NCBI RefSeq assembly: GCF_033115175.1
Contig: NC_084830.1
Coordinates: 42,229,409-42,293,408 of the forward strand
DNA from: Lepus europaeus
Taxonomy: Eukaryota > Chordata > Mammalia > Lagomorpha > Leporidae
Length of the DNA stretch: 64,000 nt
Direction of reading: 5' to 3'
The position numbers and the translations under genes are program-made. Positions 22,250-33,420 of this stretch are shown here, in pieces. A model generated the notes under the pieces. That model saw only the letters and a program-made list of their open reading frames with translations, searched no databases and had not been told where the DNA came from. Numbering within the stretch: the stretch's first letter is position 1; every line of letters starts with the position of its first letter.

Positions 22250-22582
22250 GAAGCAAACAGAGCCTGCAAGTCTGCAGACCTGAGTTCAAATTCCAGTTTC
22301 TGATGTGGCTGTGTGGCACAGAATGTCGAGATATAACAACTAAAGGCAGCGTTGTGGCTCATTGGGCTAAGCCACCACCCACAATGCTGCATCCCACACG
22401 AGCACCCATTCAAGTGCTGGTTGCTCCACTTCCGATCCAGCTCCCTGCTAATGAACCTGGGAAGGCAGCAGAAGATGGCTCAAGTGCTTGGGCCCCTACC
22501 ACCCACATGGGAGACCCTTATGGAGTTCCAGGCTCCCAGCCCCAGCCACCATGGTCATTTGAGTACTGAACCAGTGGATGGA

Positions 22583-22623
<41 letters not shown>

Positions 22624-22735
22624 ACTCTGCCTCTCAAATAAATAAATAAATCTTTAAAAAACCCAAAAAGAGATACTAACAACTACCTCATGGGAGTAGG
22701 CAGTAAATAAAATCTGTAAATCACCCAGCCTAGAC
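22250..22735 (+). repeat. MIR SINE split by a CSINE
   Basis: MIR core CAGACCTGAGTTCAAATTCC (about 22275) breaks at 22343 and resumes as ACTAACAACTACCTCATGG (about 22675) after the CSINE. Confidence 0.65.
22344..22660 (+). repeat. CSINE inserted in a MIR
   Basis: AGGCAGCGTTGTGGCTCATT head, (CT)n, AAATAAATAAATAAATCTTT tail. GATATAACAACTA before and GATACTAACAACTA after are the target duplication. Confidence 0.88.
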
Positions 22736-22754
22736 TTTTCATACTTCACTATGC

Positions 22755-22890
22755 ATAGACTTGACCTTGGCATCTTGTTAAAGTGTGGGTTCTGAATCCA
22801 TGGATCTGAGATCCTGCATTTTGAACAAGCTCCTCGAAGGTGCAGCTACTGACAGTACCTGGGCCACACTCCAAGTGGCAGGGTCCTAGC
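22755..22890 (+). repeat. MER5A-type fragment
   Basis: TTGTTAAAGTGTGGGTTCTG, TGCATTTTGAACAAGCTCCT, AGGTGCAGCTACTGACAG: the middle and 3' part of MER5A. Confidence 0.6.
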
Positions 22891-23172
22891 CGGGACCTGG
22901 CACTTGGCAGGCACTCAGGGGCATTCACTTCTCCCCACTGCTCTCATCACTCCTCCCCCTGGGCACGCAAAAAGCTTTGCTCGCACTATTCGCCCAGTGC
23001 TCATCTCATGGTCCCTCTGTGGGTTGCCACGTCTGTGTCACCCACTAGACTGGAGAGAGGATGGCGGCTATGTTGGCTTCCTCTCGGTGTCACTGTGCCC
23101 AGCAGAGGGCCAAGTAGGTAATAAGGGCTCAAAACTCACATTTGATGTACTAAGCCTGGAAAATGGAAATAA

Positions 23173-23527
23173 AGGCCGGTGCCACGGCTCAATAGGCTAA
23201 TCCTCCGCCTTGTGGCGCCGGCACACCGGGTTCTAGTTCTGGTTGGGGTGCCGGATTCTGTCCTGGTTGCCCCTCTTCCAGGCCGGCTCTCTGCTGTGGC
23301 CAGGGAGTGCAGTGGAGGATGGCTCAAGTGCTTGGGCCCTGCACCCCATGGGAGACCAGGAGAAGCACCTGGCTCCCGCCTTCGGATCAGCGCGGTGCGC
23401 CGGCCGCAGTGCACTGGCCGCGGCGGCCATTGGAGGGTGAACCAACGGCAAAGGAAGACCTTTCTCTCTGTCTCTCTCTTTCACTGTCCACTCTGCCTGT
23501 CAAAAAATAAAAAATAAATAAATAAAT
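23173..23527 (+). repeat. CSINE, second subfamily, with TSD
   Basis: GGCCGGTGCCACGGCTCAAT head, extra GGTTGGGGTGCCGGATTCTG segment, CGCCGGCCGCAGTGCACTGG segment, tail CTGTCAAAAAATAAAAAATA. AAATGGAAATAAA is duplicated on both sides (about 23160 and 23528). Apparently inserted in a MIR-like stretch. Confidence 0.92.
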
Positions 23528-23883
23528 AAATGGAAATAAAAACATCAGGTCTGCCTATCTCCACGAATGGTTGCGGTGAGCAAATGTGATGATGTGGGAA
23601 GAGAAAACTTGGGGCCATGTGGCACAAATACAAAGTGTTCTTAGAGGCAGCTTTGCACTCTGCAGTGGCTCACGTTGGGGCCAATGACAAGAAAGCAATA
23701 ATAATGATTTCAGTGAGGATATCCTTTCAATCAATAGTCAGTCAATCAATCATGAAGCAGGTGCTCAGTGCCTCTTTCCTGGTGGCACCGGGCTTGTAAA
23801 AGACACTTGCTTATCCACCCGCCCCCAATGACCAAGTGATATGAGCCTCATCACCTCTGGTCTATTTGACGGGTGTAACATTC

Positions 23884-24165
23884 TAGCGGTGGGCATCGGC
23901 ACAGCAAGTAAGACATTGCCTGGGACGCTAGTGTTCCATGTCAGAGTGCCAGGGGTCAAGTCCCAGCTCTCCCTGCAAATGTGCACCCTAGAAGGCAAGT
24001 ATTTGGGTCTCTGTCACCCATGTGAAAGACCAGATTGAGCTCCTGGCTTTGGCCTGGCCCAGCCCTGGCTGATGAAGGCATTTTGGGAGTGAACCAGCAG
24101 ATGGAAGATCTCTCTGTTTTCCTCTCTTTCTCTCAATCTCTATGCCTTTTGAATAAAATGGAAAT
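23884..24165 (+). repeat. CSINE, diverged older copy
   Basis: GCGGTGGGCATCGGCACAGC head, GTGAACCAGCAGATGGAAGA, degraded tail. Confidence 0.75.
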
Positions 24166-24545
24166 AGATAAAGAAACATCCCATAGATGGGGAGAAGGAA
24201 AGAGAAATATCACAAAAGGCAGAATACGGCAAGTCAAAGAGTGCTCCTCTCACCCGCCTGAGACCAGCTATGCTCTCTGCATAGCTGTGGCTAGAGCCAG
24301 TACCCACTCAGCCAGGGTATAAAGAGACTTTAATGAAAGGGCTGCTCCCTGAGTGCAGGCAGGGTTAAGACAACCAAAGCAGGGAACAGTGAGACATTGG
24401 AAGACAGCTGAGCCATGGAAAGGAGGCTGCCCCACAGCGGGGACACAGCACAACCCAGAAGGCAGAGCTGTTGGGAGAAAGTGGGAAGCCCCAATGCTCT
24501 GATCTTTCTCTAGTTCCTGTCTTGCCTCCTATTGCTTAACCCGAT
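24166..24545. other. No gene recognised; possible old retroelement
   Basis: The stretch before the minisatellite (about 24330-24560, e.g. CTGATCTTTCTCTAGTTCC) looks like a degraded interspersed repeat, possibly of ERVL-MaLR kind. I cannot assign it. Confidence 0.3.
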
Positions 24546-24550
24546 CAGAA

Positions 24551-24720
24551 GCCAGCCAGCCAGGCAGCCCTTGGACGTGACCTTCCAGCCAGACAGGCAG
24601 CCCATGGACGTGACCTTCCAGCCAGCCAGGCAGCCCATGGACATGACCTTCCAGCCAGCCAGGCAGCCCATAGACGTGACCTTCTACCCAGCCAGGCAGC
24701 CCTCAGACATGACCTTCCAG
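24551..24720 (+). repeat. 33-bp minisatellite, 5 units
   Basis: GGCAGCCC recurs at 24563, 24596, 24629, 24662 and 24695, an exact 33-base period. Each unit reads like CAGCCAGGCAGCCCATGGAC plus GTGACCTTC. The period is a multiple of three, so a 74-codon ORF spans it and repeats QPARQPMDVTF; there is no sign it is a gene. Confidence 0.95.
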
Positions 24721-25545
24721 ACACAGAATAGGGCAGAGGAAGACAGAAAATGAACCAGGGCTGGTGACGTTAGTATCTAAATATCCCTTTTCCCAGGATT
24801 TCTTCATGCCAGGTCTTTCTGACTCTTCAGGTCTTCTCAAAACTGCTCAGAACTGGAGCAGATCCAAGTATAATCCATGACCCCTGAGTTCTGACTAGAT
24901 CCTAAGAGATGAAGACAGAATCAACCACTGGTTCTTCAGTAGCCATTAGAGATAAGATCTTGGTAGCCCACCAAATCATGGGGGTCTAGTAGCACAGGGA
25001 TGAGACATAAATTTACTTAGCCAAAGATTACTTTCCAATCATTATGCAAAAGTCTATGTGAACCATGGCAAAATAAAATAGTAATTCAGTTAGGAGCCCA
25101 GTGTTTCGCAAACAGTCCCTCTGTGCTTGTAAACTCGCACCGGGTGTGCATGAATTAATCCACTGGGTCAACCCCCACTGTCAGGGAGCCTCTGCTCCCC
25201 AGAGAGGGACCTCTGCACGGTCAGCAAGGCTGGCAGACTGGTGTTCGGCCTGAAAAAAAAAAAAAAAAAAAAAAAGGAACTGGCTAAAGGCCAGAGTCAA
25301 AGATTTCTTTTTTAGCCACATGTCCATCATTGTCATCATCAAAGTAGGGCTATAAAACATGCCACACAAAAGGATGACATAATCCTGGACCTGTCTTCTA
25401 TAGTTTACAGCATAAGCAAGATGTCCCAGTGCAAATATGTGTGGACAGGTCACAGATGTGGCACAGTGAACCAGTCCAAAGCAAACACATAGAAAAGAAT
25501 TCACCTCTTACACACAAAAGGGATAATAGCAGGAGTTAACATGGT
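24721..25545. other. No gene recognised; A-run
   Basis: Unique-looking sequence with a run of about 23 A at 25253-25275 lacking an obvious retrocopy body or TSD. The 107-codon minus-strand ORF across the A-run is not convincing. Confidence 0.35.
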
Positions 25546-25549
25546 ACTC

Positions 25550-25665
25550 GCACAGTAATCCTATGCGGTGAGCGCTATTATTATCCCCATTCTATAGCAG
25601 ACGCACGGAACGTTTTGAGCTTGTCACATGCACAAAGCCGGTAGGTGGTAGAGTCAGGACATGGG
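25550..25665 (-). repeat. MIR SINE
   Basis: CAGTAATCCTATGCGGTGAG, TTATTATCCCCATTCTATAG, then CAAAGCCGGTAGGTGGTAGA. Confidence 0.75.
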
Positions 25666-25714
25666 CCCCCCGGCCCCTGCCGTGGGATGCTGCTTGTCCA
25701 CCATTCTATCATAG

Positions 25715-25880
25715 TGCCAGTAGGTTTGAGGTCAGATGGACCCAGCTGCAGATCCAAGCTCCATCACACTAGTGGGGTGACCTTGCAAAAACTCCTTGAC
25801 CCTGCTAGCCCTTGCATCCTTGTTTATAAAAGGGAGGACCCACAGCGTCCACTTTGTACAGTTACCCTGGGGATGCAAAA
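25715..25880 (+). repeat. MIR SINE
   Basis: CAGATCCAAGCTCCATCACA, GGGGTGACCTTGCAAAAACT, CATCCTTGTTTATAAAAGGG, in MIR order. Confidence 0.7.
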
Positions 25881-25993
25881 AAACACATGGGAACAAAAAG
25901 TGCATGACATACAAATGGCCCTCGGCAACTGGCCATTGTTATTTATAGATATTCATAATAATAAACTATAGAAACAGGCACATTAAAAGTCTT

Positions 25994-26239
25994 GGTGCAG
26001 CGGGTTGATGCCCTGGCCTGGGGCGCCAGCATACCATATGGTTGCCAGTTCGAGACCTGGCTGCTGCACTTCCGATCCAGCTCTCTGCTATGGCCTGGGA
26101 AAGCAGTGGAAGATGGCCCAAGTTCTTGCGCCCCTGTGTCCATATGGGAGACCGGGAGGAGGCTCCTGGCACCTGGCTTTGGATCAGTGCAGCTCCAGCC
26201 ATTGTGGACAATTGGAGAGTGAACCAGTAGACGGAAGAC

Positions 26240-26274
<35 letters not shown>

Positions 26275-26327
26275 CGTGTGTGTGTAAGTCTGACTTTCAA
26301 GTGAACGAAATAAATCTTTAAAAAAAA
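25994..26327 (+). repeat. CSINE, 5'-truncated, with TSD
   Basis: Starts at GGTGCAGCGGGTTGATGCCC without the first 10 or so bases. CT run then (GT)n at 26261-26285. TAAAAGTCTT before (25985) and AAAAGTCTTGG after (26325). Confidence 0.9.
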
Positions 26328-26580
26328 AGTCTTGGCTAACCTGACAAGGCCCCTCTAAGAGCCCACATGTTGAACGCTGACAACAAAACACCTGCCTATG
26401 TGCACAGAGGCCTGGCCTGCCCTCCTTGGCTTTCAGGCTGGGAGCCTTAGTGTTCTTCATCCCAGCTCTGACAACTGCTCTACCACAAGCTAATGCCCTG
26501 TTCATTGGCCTCTGATCCTAGGGTTCTTAGAATTTTTCCAACGTCACACTCTTCCTCCAGGAGCCAAACACATGACTTCT

Positions 26581-26916
26581 TTTTTTTTTTTTAACAGGCA
26601 GAGTGGAAAGAGAGAGAGACAGAGAGAAAGGTCTTCCTTTTGCCGTTGGTTCACCCTCCAATGGCCACCGCGGCCAGTGCGTTGTGGCCTGCTCACCGTG
26701 CTGATCCGATGGCAGGAGCCAGGTGCTTCTCCTGGTCTCCCATGGGGTGCAGGGCCCAAGCACTTGGGCCATCCTCCACTGCACTCCCTGGCCACAGCAG
26801 AGAGCTGGCCTGGAAGAGGGGCAACCGGGACAGGATCGGTGCCCCGACCGGGACTAGAACCTGGTGTGCCGGCGCCGCAAGGCGGAGGATTAGCCTAGTG
26901 AGCCGCGGCGCCGGCC
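26581..26916 (-). repeat. CSINE, second subfamily, exact 16-bp TSD
   Basis: T-run, AACAGGCAGAGTGGAAAGAG, to GCCGCGGCGCCGGCC. CAAACACATGACTTCT is repeated exactly at 26565-26580 and 26917-26932, so this is a young insertion. Confidence 0.95.
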
Positions 26917-26932
26917 CAAACACATGACTTCT

Positions 26933-27325
26933 ACAGCCTGCAGTGCCAAGTGGAAAGCAGGTGGGATGGTGCTGTGGACATGACTGGCCACAGGGAGAAT
27001 ATTGGGGCTTCTGAGCTGGAGCTCATGGATGATTCAGTGAAGGGAATCCCCACTAGGAGAGGGAGACAGGCTCTTGAACACTGCACCCATACCTACCCTG
27101 TCCGCTTTCTCGCCCTCTGCCCTCCTTCACCCAAAACCCCCAGTGAGAAGGGGGACTTGAGACTCTGCATGGAACCTTCCCGATGGGTGATTAGCTCCTG
27201 GTTTGGGTCTGGCTCTCAACATGATCCTACATGGAGCCCAACCCACAGGGGCAGCTGGCTCAAGAGGCACCCAGTCCTGAGAGGCGGCTGCCACCTGGGA
27301 AGTCCTGTGCCTCAGAACCTCCGAT
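26933..27325. other. No gene recognised
   Basis: Unique sequence; a 138-codon plus-strand ORF (26950-27366) runs into the L2 and has no recognisable domain. Confidence 0.35.
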
Positions 27326-27329
27326 GGCT

Positions 27330-27735
27330 CCCAATTGTCCCTGTGATAAAAATCCCGACCGCTTGACCAGCTAGGCCTATCATTCAGTTTCCCCCTGACA
27401 TCTCTCACCCTAGCCCATTGAACCCCAGACACCTCATCCTTTATATTTCTCAGTATGGCGAGTTCTTCTGCACCCTATGGAAGGTTTGCACCTGCTGTTT
27501 CTTCGGTCTTGGGATGCTCACCTCGCAGCTCACTACCTACAGAGAGGCCTTCGCCGGGTGTCCTCATGGGATGTAGTCTGTCCCGCCCCTCTGGTTCATC
27601 TCTCCGGATCTGATTTCCCTTTCTGTAAACCCCTAGATTTTCCGTTTTCTAATTACTGGCAGGAAAAAGTAAAAAGGAACCTCATTGTCTTACTCATTCA
27701 CCCCTGTATCTCCAGAACTTAGAACAGCGCTAAGA
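27330..27735 (+). repeat. LINE2 3' part
   Basis: ATGGCTCCCAATTGTCCCTG, CCGACCGCTTGACCAGCTAG, TTGCACCTGCTGTTTCTTCG, then CCTGTATCTCCAGAACTTAG and GAACAGCG: L2 order up to near its 3' end. Confidence 0.7.
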
Positions 27736-28475
27736 TGCCCACTATTTTTAATACCCAAGGTTAGGGGAAGGGCAGCTGATGGAATTCTAGGTCTAGACCC
27801 ATCACAACAAAGGAAAGTAAAATTCTCTCCTTGGGCCAATTCTGGCTGCAGGGGTCAGGTGACAGACTTGGAGCAGGTCACAATTTCCCCAAACTGGCCC
27901 CAGCCTACCCTAGCAACCAGTTTTCCCAGTATTTCCAGGCGCTCTTAAAAGTCTTTGCCTAGGGCACTGGGCCTCCTTACTCTGTCTTCACCCTAAATTC
28001 CTCATTCCCTCTGTCACCAACCTTTTCACTACTTCACCTCGGGTCCACCTTCAGGACGGCTCCCATGGAGCAGCCACGTAAGCGGAGGCTCCTGTGTTTC
28101 TCCTGCAACAGCCAGGGTCCCAAGACGAAAGCTCTGACTGACGAAGTGCTGACCTAATGGGAGAGAGATGCGCTGGCAGAGCAGACCCCAGGGGCATGGC
28201 CGATCCAAAGACTGCACGCTGCCGCGGGGCGTGGAACACCGAGAGCTGTGTCTGACTCTGACAGACCTCCCAGGCACTGTGCTTCGGGAACACTGCTGCG
28301 GGGAGAGCCCTAGTCGGGTAGCAGCCCCTGGGGAATTCACATTTAGCACGTCAGGGTATGCCATCACAGAGAGGAATGATTGCAAGTATATCTGACTCAA
28401 TGACATAGGAACCTAGGCCAGTGTCCCCTGCACAGCTCCCTTGGCCCCTTCCAGAGGCCACTTCTATGTTTCAAT
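27736..28475. other. No gene recognised
   Basis: Unique sequence with a small GC-rich patch at about 28190-28320. No supported coding region. Confidence 0.35.
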
Positions 28476-28477
28476 TT

Positions 28478-28789
28478 TTTTTTTATCGTAAGACGTAGAG
28501 TTACAGACAAAAAGAGGGAGAGACAGAAAGAGGGGAGTTCCATCCACTGGTTCATTCCCCAGTTGGCAGCAACAGCTGGGGCTGGGTCAATCCAAAGCCA
28601 GGAGCCAGGTGCCTCCTCCAGGTCTCCCGGAGGGTGCAGGGGCCCAAGCACTTGGGCCATCTTCTACTGTTTCCCCAGCCACAGCAGAGAGCTGGATTGG
28701 AGGAGGAGCAGCTGGGACACGAACCGGCACCTATATGAGGTGCCAGTGCCACAGGCAGAGGCTTAGCCCACTGCGCCACAGCGCCAGCC
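28478..28789 (-). repeat. CSINE
   Basis: T-run, GTAGAGTTACAGACAAAAAG, to CGCCACAGCGCCAGCCC. Confidence 0.9.
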
Positions 28790-28956
28790 CTGCACTTTTA
28801 CGTTTTGATGACCATTTCACTCATGGGACTTACTCGGGGTTACTGCTTAAAAATCTCCAGCACGTCAAACATTTTCTTCTGCTGTTCCCACATTTTCAGC
28901 TATCATAAATACTATGTAATGAAATGAGACAAAAAAAACAGGTTATTTACCAATTT

Positions 28957-29577
28957 TTAAATTTTTATTTATTTATTTGAGAGTTAGAAACAGACAGAAA
29001 GCTCCCACCTGCTGGTTCACTCCGAATGCAATAGCTGGGATGGTTGGGGCCAGCGCCGTGGCTCACTTGGCTAATCCTCTGCCTGCGGTGCTGGCATCCC
29101 ATACGGGCACCGGGTTCTAGTTCTGGTTGCCCCTCTTCCAGTCTAGCTCTCTGCTGTGGCCCGGGAGTGCAGTGGAGGATGGCCCAAGTGCTTGGGCCCT
29201 GCACCTGCATGGGAGACCAGGAAGAAGCACCTGGCTCCTGGCTTCGGATCGGCACAGCACACTGGCAGAGGCAGCCATTTGGGGGCGAACCAATGGAAGG
29301 AAGACCTTTCTCTCTGTCTCTCTCTCTCACTGTCTATAACTCTACCTGTCAAATAATTTAAAAAAAAAAATAACTGGGACGGTGCCAGAGCAGAAGCGGG
29401 GATCTGGGAACCCCATTCATATCTCTCACATGAGCACGAGGCCCCCCGCTCAGCTGAGTCCTCACTGCTGCCTCCCGGGGTCTGCACTCGCAGGAACTTA
29501 GAGTCAGGAGCCAGAGCTGGGCACCAAATCCCATGTGGGATGCAAACGTCTTACTGCTAGGGTCAACACCCACTCCC
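28957..29577 (-). repeat. CSINE (older) containing a second CSINE
   Basis: Tail TTTTTATTTATTTATTTGAG and CTGCTGGTTCACTCC lie at 28957-29045. The rest (CAGAGCAGAAGCGGGGATCT ... GGGTCAACACCCACTCCC) resumes at 29384. Confidence 0.8.
29046..29368 (+). repeat. CSINE, second subfamily, nested, with TSD
   Basis: GGGGCCAGCGCCGTGGCTCA head to CTGTCAAATAATTTAAAAAA tail. AATAGCTGGGATGGT (29030) and AATAACTGGGACGGT (29369) flank it inside an older, opposite-strand CSINE. Confidence 0.92.
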
Positions 29578-29589
29578 AATATTACCAAT

Positions 29590-30300
29590 TTTTAGTTCAG
29601 ACTGTTATCGCACTGCTGCCTGATCCGTTGAGGCCTACTATAGCAAAGAATCGCTTATCAGCACTTCTCCAAGCATGGTAAGGAAGACGTCACGCAGGAC
29701 CGTTGGGACAGGTGTAAGGACCACAGCTTCAAGGCCGGGTGCAACCCCCAATACAGCAAGTGGGAAGGTACCAGGAGCTGGGTAGGGATCGGTGGAAGGG
29801 AACTTGCTAGGAGAAGTCGTCAGGGATAAGGAGGAGTCCGGCTAAACTGACCTAGCAGGATTTTGCTGCAGACTGGGTAAGGTGGCTGAAACCTCGTGAC
29901 GTGGGGAGGCGGGGGTGATGGGGAGCCTGCTCAGCGATTGAAAGTAAGCAGATACCGGGCAGTGGGTGTTCTTGCTGAATTGACTTAGCAGGGTTCTTTG
30001 CTAACATTGGGTTTTACAAGACAGCACCCAGATGAGCCTAGCAGAAGATTTGAAACGCTTGCTAAAGTTTAGCCAAGCAAACAAACTCTTTGTCAAGTTC
30101 TCGGTGGGCCTGTGCCGTTTGCAGCGGCTGGACCGATTTCTGGACGAACCAGAAAATCTGGACTTCAGGCCAAGCTCACCCCTGTGTGGGCTCAAAGATG
30201 AAAAGATTGATGGCCTCCAGGACTGCCCACGTGGACTGTCCATCTCCCTCCCCCTGAGCCAGCGTGGAGCGACACGGGATCACACAAAGAACACGTGCTA
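29590..30300 (+). other. Unassigned 700-bp segment, LTR/ERV-like texture
   Basis: Contains an echoed motif TGACCTAGCAGGATTTTGCT (29849) and TGACTTAGCAGGGTTCTTTG (29981) and a 90-codon ORF at 30032-30301 (MSLAEDLKRLLKF...). I recognise neither a protein family nor, with confidence, a repeat family; an old ERVL-type sequence is my best guess. Confidence 0.3.
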
Positions 30301-30327
30301 ACCAGGCCCAGAGCCCAGCCTCAGGCT

Positions 30328-30480
30328 GCTCCTTGTAAGCTGTGTGACCCAGGACCTGTGGCTGAACTTCTCTGAGCTCTTTCCACTGGTATAAAACCAG
30401 AACAATGTCTACCTGTGGCATTGCTACAGGGACTAAATATGATACGGGCAAATGGCCCTCACCAAGTGGCCACTGCATGG
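30328..30480 (+). repeat. MIR SINE
   Basis: TGTAAGCTGTGTGACCCAGG, GCTGAACTTCTCTGAGCTC, GGTATAAAACCAGAACAATG: MIR order. Confidence 0.78.
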
Positions 30481-31895
30481 TTGGCTAAGGTGACTTTGGA
30501 GCCATTTAAAATGCAGATGACCGCTCCCCTCCCCTCAAGAGTATCATCTGTGGCTGACCCCACCGACTCCAGGGGGCCGCAGCAGCACCCAAGGATGCGT
30601 CTCTGTCCTTCCCCTCCATGGGTGGTCCTGTCTTCTCCAGGACTTGCTTCTGCCATTACCTCTTTCCTGTTTCTTGAATCTCTTTGTCCATTGGCTCTTC
30701 TCTTGCAGGCTTGCTCAAGTCTTTGAAAACTTAAAAAGCCCGACCACGAATTTCAGGTGTCTTCCAAGACTCGGCTCGCTCTCATCTTCCCTTTGCATGT
30801 GTCTTTTCAAAAATGTGAGAAGTTGTAGGAAAACACTTGTATGAGAGGCTGGGGGGATGGATCACGCCCCTTGGGCTGAGACAGAACTTCCCAGAGCTGC
30901 TCAGGACAGGCTAGGCAGCTCCCCTGCTCTTCCAAGAGCTGGCGTGCATGGTGGTGGGCAGGGAGGAAGCCCTGGGATCCCAGCGGACGGCCGGAGCAGG
31001 CTGGGAAGGACAGGACAGCGGCTGAGAAATGGAGCCCCATCCGCCCTGGTTCTTCTCCGTGCTGCAGGAGATTCCAGGGGAAAGCCGAGCCTCCATTGTG
31101 GCTGAGCCCCAGCCTGACCTGGGCAGGGGCAGGTTGCCTGCGGCTCGCCTCCAGGACCCCGAGGATTGTACTTAAATCAATCCCAAGCCACATCCTCAGC
31201 TTCTCCTACAGAAAGTCCATGTGCCGGGGAGGGGTGGGGTACTTCGCAGGAGCAAGCCTGCGCCCCTTGGAAATGCTGGGGAATCTCACATTCCATAAAA
31301 CACTGGCCCTCCAAGACCACAGGAGACGGGGCAGCTGGGGTTAAGGAAATCAGAATGTGAGCTCCTTGCCATTCCAAACTGGAGGGAAGGTGCCCAGGAA
31401 ACCACGCTGACCCTAACTGTCCAGAGCCGGGCTCCCCTTCTTCCTCGCAGATGGCACCACTGGAGCCCCCGTGGGTGGTCAGGCCCCCATGGGGGGGAGC
31501 TCGGCTGGGATGAGGACCTGGAACCCGTCATCCCGCAGTGGGGAGAAGGATGGAGGTGGCGCGTGAAAGTGGGGTGATGTTGGGAAAAGGCACCAGCCTG
31601 ACTCCAGCACTCAGACTGGCTTCCACGGCTCTTCCTGTGCATTTTGAGGGTTCTGGGATCTCGGCTCCTAGGCAGACGGGAAGGCAGAGGAGAACGGGTG
31701 TCACAGAAGCAGCCGTGGTGTGCACCAGCCTCTGATGGCTAAGCATCCCAGCAGGCTTCACGAAAGAACAACCATACTCTGTTTCCACCTCCCTCCCTTC
31801 CACTCCTCAACCTGCAGCTTCCCACCAAATCCCTGCCACCCCTGTTACCAGGGTTACCAAAGACATCTTTTGTGCAGAATCCAATAGGCATTAAA
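30481..31895. other. No gene recognised
   Basis: GC-moderate unique sequence with many overlapping ORFs of 60-130 codons on both strands. None has a recognisable domain or a coherent codon pattern. Confidence 0.4.
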
Positions 31896-31900
31896 AACTT

Positions 31901-32177
31901 CTTTTTTTTTTTTTAAATTCTAGAGTCAGAGAGAAAGAGACAGAGTGCTCCCATCTGCTGGTTCACTTCCCCAGCACCTGCAGAGGTCAGGGCCAAAGCT
32001 AGTAGCCAGCAACTCAGCTCGGGTCTCCCACATATGTAGCAGGAATCCAACTACTTGAGCCATTACCAGGGTCTGCGTTAGCAGGAAGCTGGAGTTGGGA
32101 GCCAGAGCTGGGAATTGAACCCAGGTCCTCCCATGTGGGATCCAGGGTGTCTTCACCTCTAGGCCAAATGCCTGCTG
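31901..32177 (-). repeat. CSINE, diverged older copy
   Basis: T-run, TAGAGTCAGAGAGAAAGAGA, CTCCCATCTGCTGGTTCAC, to CTAGGCCAAATGCCTGC. Confidence 0.75.
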
Positions 32178-32352
32178 TGATTGGATATTTTAGGTCCTTT
32201 TTTCCTGGGCCGCTCTTGAGAGTTGCCATGCCGCCTTCCCCTCGAACCGCTTCCCGGCCCCTGCGAAGCTTTCCTTCTGCCTCTCCTTCTCTGCTCCCAG
32301 GCTTTTGTCTGCATGGGTTTAGCCTCTGCCTGCACCTTAACAACAACCTGCT

Positions 32353-32698
32353 GGGGCCAGCGCTGTGGCGCAGCGGGGTGAATGCCCTGACCTGAAGTGC
32401 CGGCATCCCGTATGGGCACCGGTTCTAGTCCCGGCTGCTCCTCTTCCAGTCCAGCTCTCTGCTATGGCCTGGGAAAGCAGTAGAAGATGGCCCAAGTCCT
32501 TGGGCCCCTGCACCCATGTGGGAGACCTGGAAGAGAAGCTCCTGGCTCCTGGCTCCTGGCTCCTGGCTTCGGATCGGCGCAGCTCCGGCATTGTGGCCAT
32601 TTGGGGAGTGAACCATCAGATGGAAGACCTCTCTCTGTTTCTATCTCTCTGTAACTCTATCTTTCAAATAAATAAAATAAAACTTAAAAAAAAAAAGA
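32353..32698 (+). repeat. CSINE
   Basis: GGGGCCAGCGCTGTGGCGCA head, tandem triplication of CTCCTGG units at about 32540-32570, AAATAAAATAAAACTT tail. Confidence 0.93.
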
Positions 32699-33075
32699 AA
32701 AACCAATCTGCTGCCCAGGGATCTTCCTCTGTGTCACCTGGGCAACCGCTCCCGGTCTCGGATTTTTGTGGGTAACCTGTCCATGTGTATGGCCAGCGCT
32801 GTCTTCTCTGAGTGCCCAGCGGCTAGAATATACCTGGAGGCCGAGCATCTCCACTGGGAAACCCCACAGAGGCCTCCAAAATTAACATTTTAAAGTGTAA
32901 ACTTACTACATTATTTCCACTTTGATTCACCGCCTTCCCTCCCAGATTCTACAACATGAGCCATGGGATGTGTGCCCCAGGGGTCCATGTAGGAGTTCGC
33001 ATTGCCACCATCTGCTCCAACATCCCCTTTGGACGCCACCATCTTCCTTATCCTTCCTTGTCACATTCTGTTCCA

Positions 33076-33420
33076 GGGGCCGGCACTGTGGTGCAGCAGG
33101 TTAAAACTCCATCTGCCGTGCCTGCATCCCACTCCAGCGCCGGTTCGAGTCCTGGCCGCTCTGCTTCCGACACAGCTCCCTGCTAATGCGCCTGGGAAAG
33201 CAGTAGAGGACGGCCCAACTGTTCAGGCCCCTGCATCTATGTGGGAAGCCTGGTAGAAGCTCTGGGCTCCTGGTTTCAGCCTGGCCCAGCCCTGGGCTGT
33301 TGCAGCCATTTGGGGAGTGAACCAGCTGATGGAAGATTTCTCTCTGTTTCTCCTCTCCTCTCCTCCCCTCCCCCTTTCTGTGTGTAACTCTGATTTTTAA
33401 ATAAACAAATTTTTAAAATA
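33076..33420 (+). repeat. CSINE
   Basis: GGGGCCGGCACTGTGGTGCA head, CTGATGGAAGATTTCTCTC, AAATAAACAAATTTTTAAAA tail. Confidence 0.9.

Noticed and set aside
24532-24753. 73-codon repetitive ORF as a possible repeat protein gene
   Set aside because: Explained by a 33-bp minisatellite; no promoter, homologue or exon structure.
25253-25275. A-run as the tail of a retrocopy
   Set aside because: No polyadenylation signal at the right distance, no recognisable body and no flanking duplication.
25966-26505. 179-codon minus-strand ORF
   Set aside because: Most of it is the reverse translation of a CSINE, including the (GT)n and (CT)n tract.
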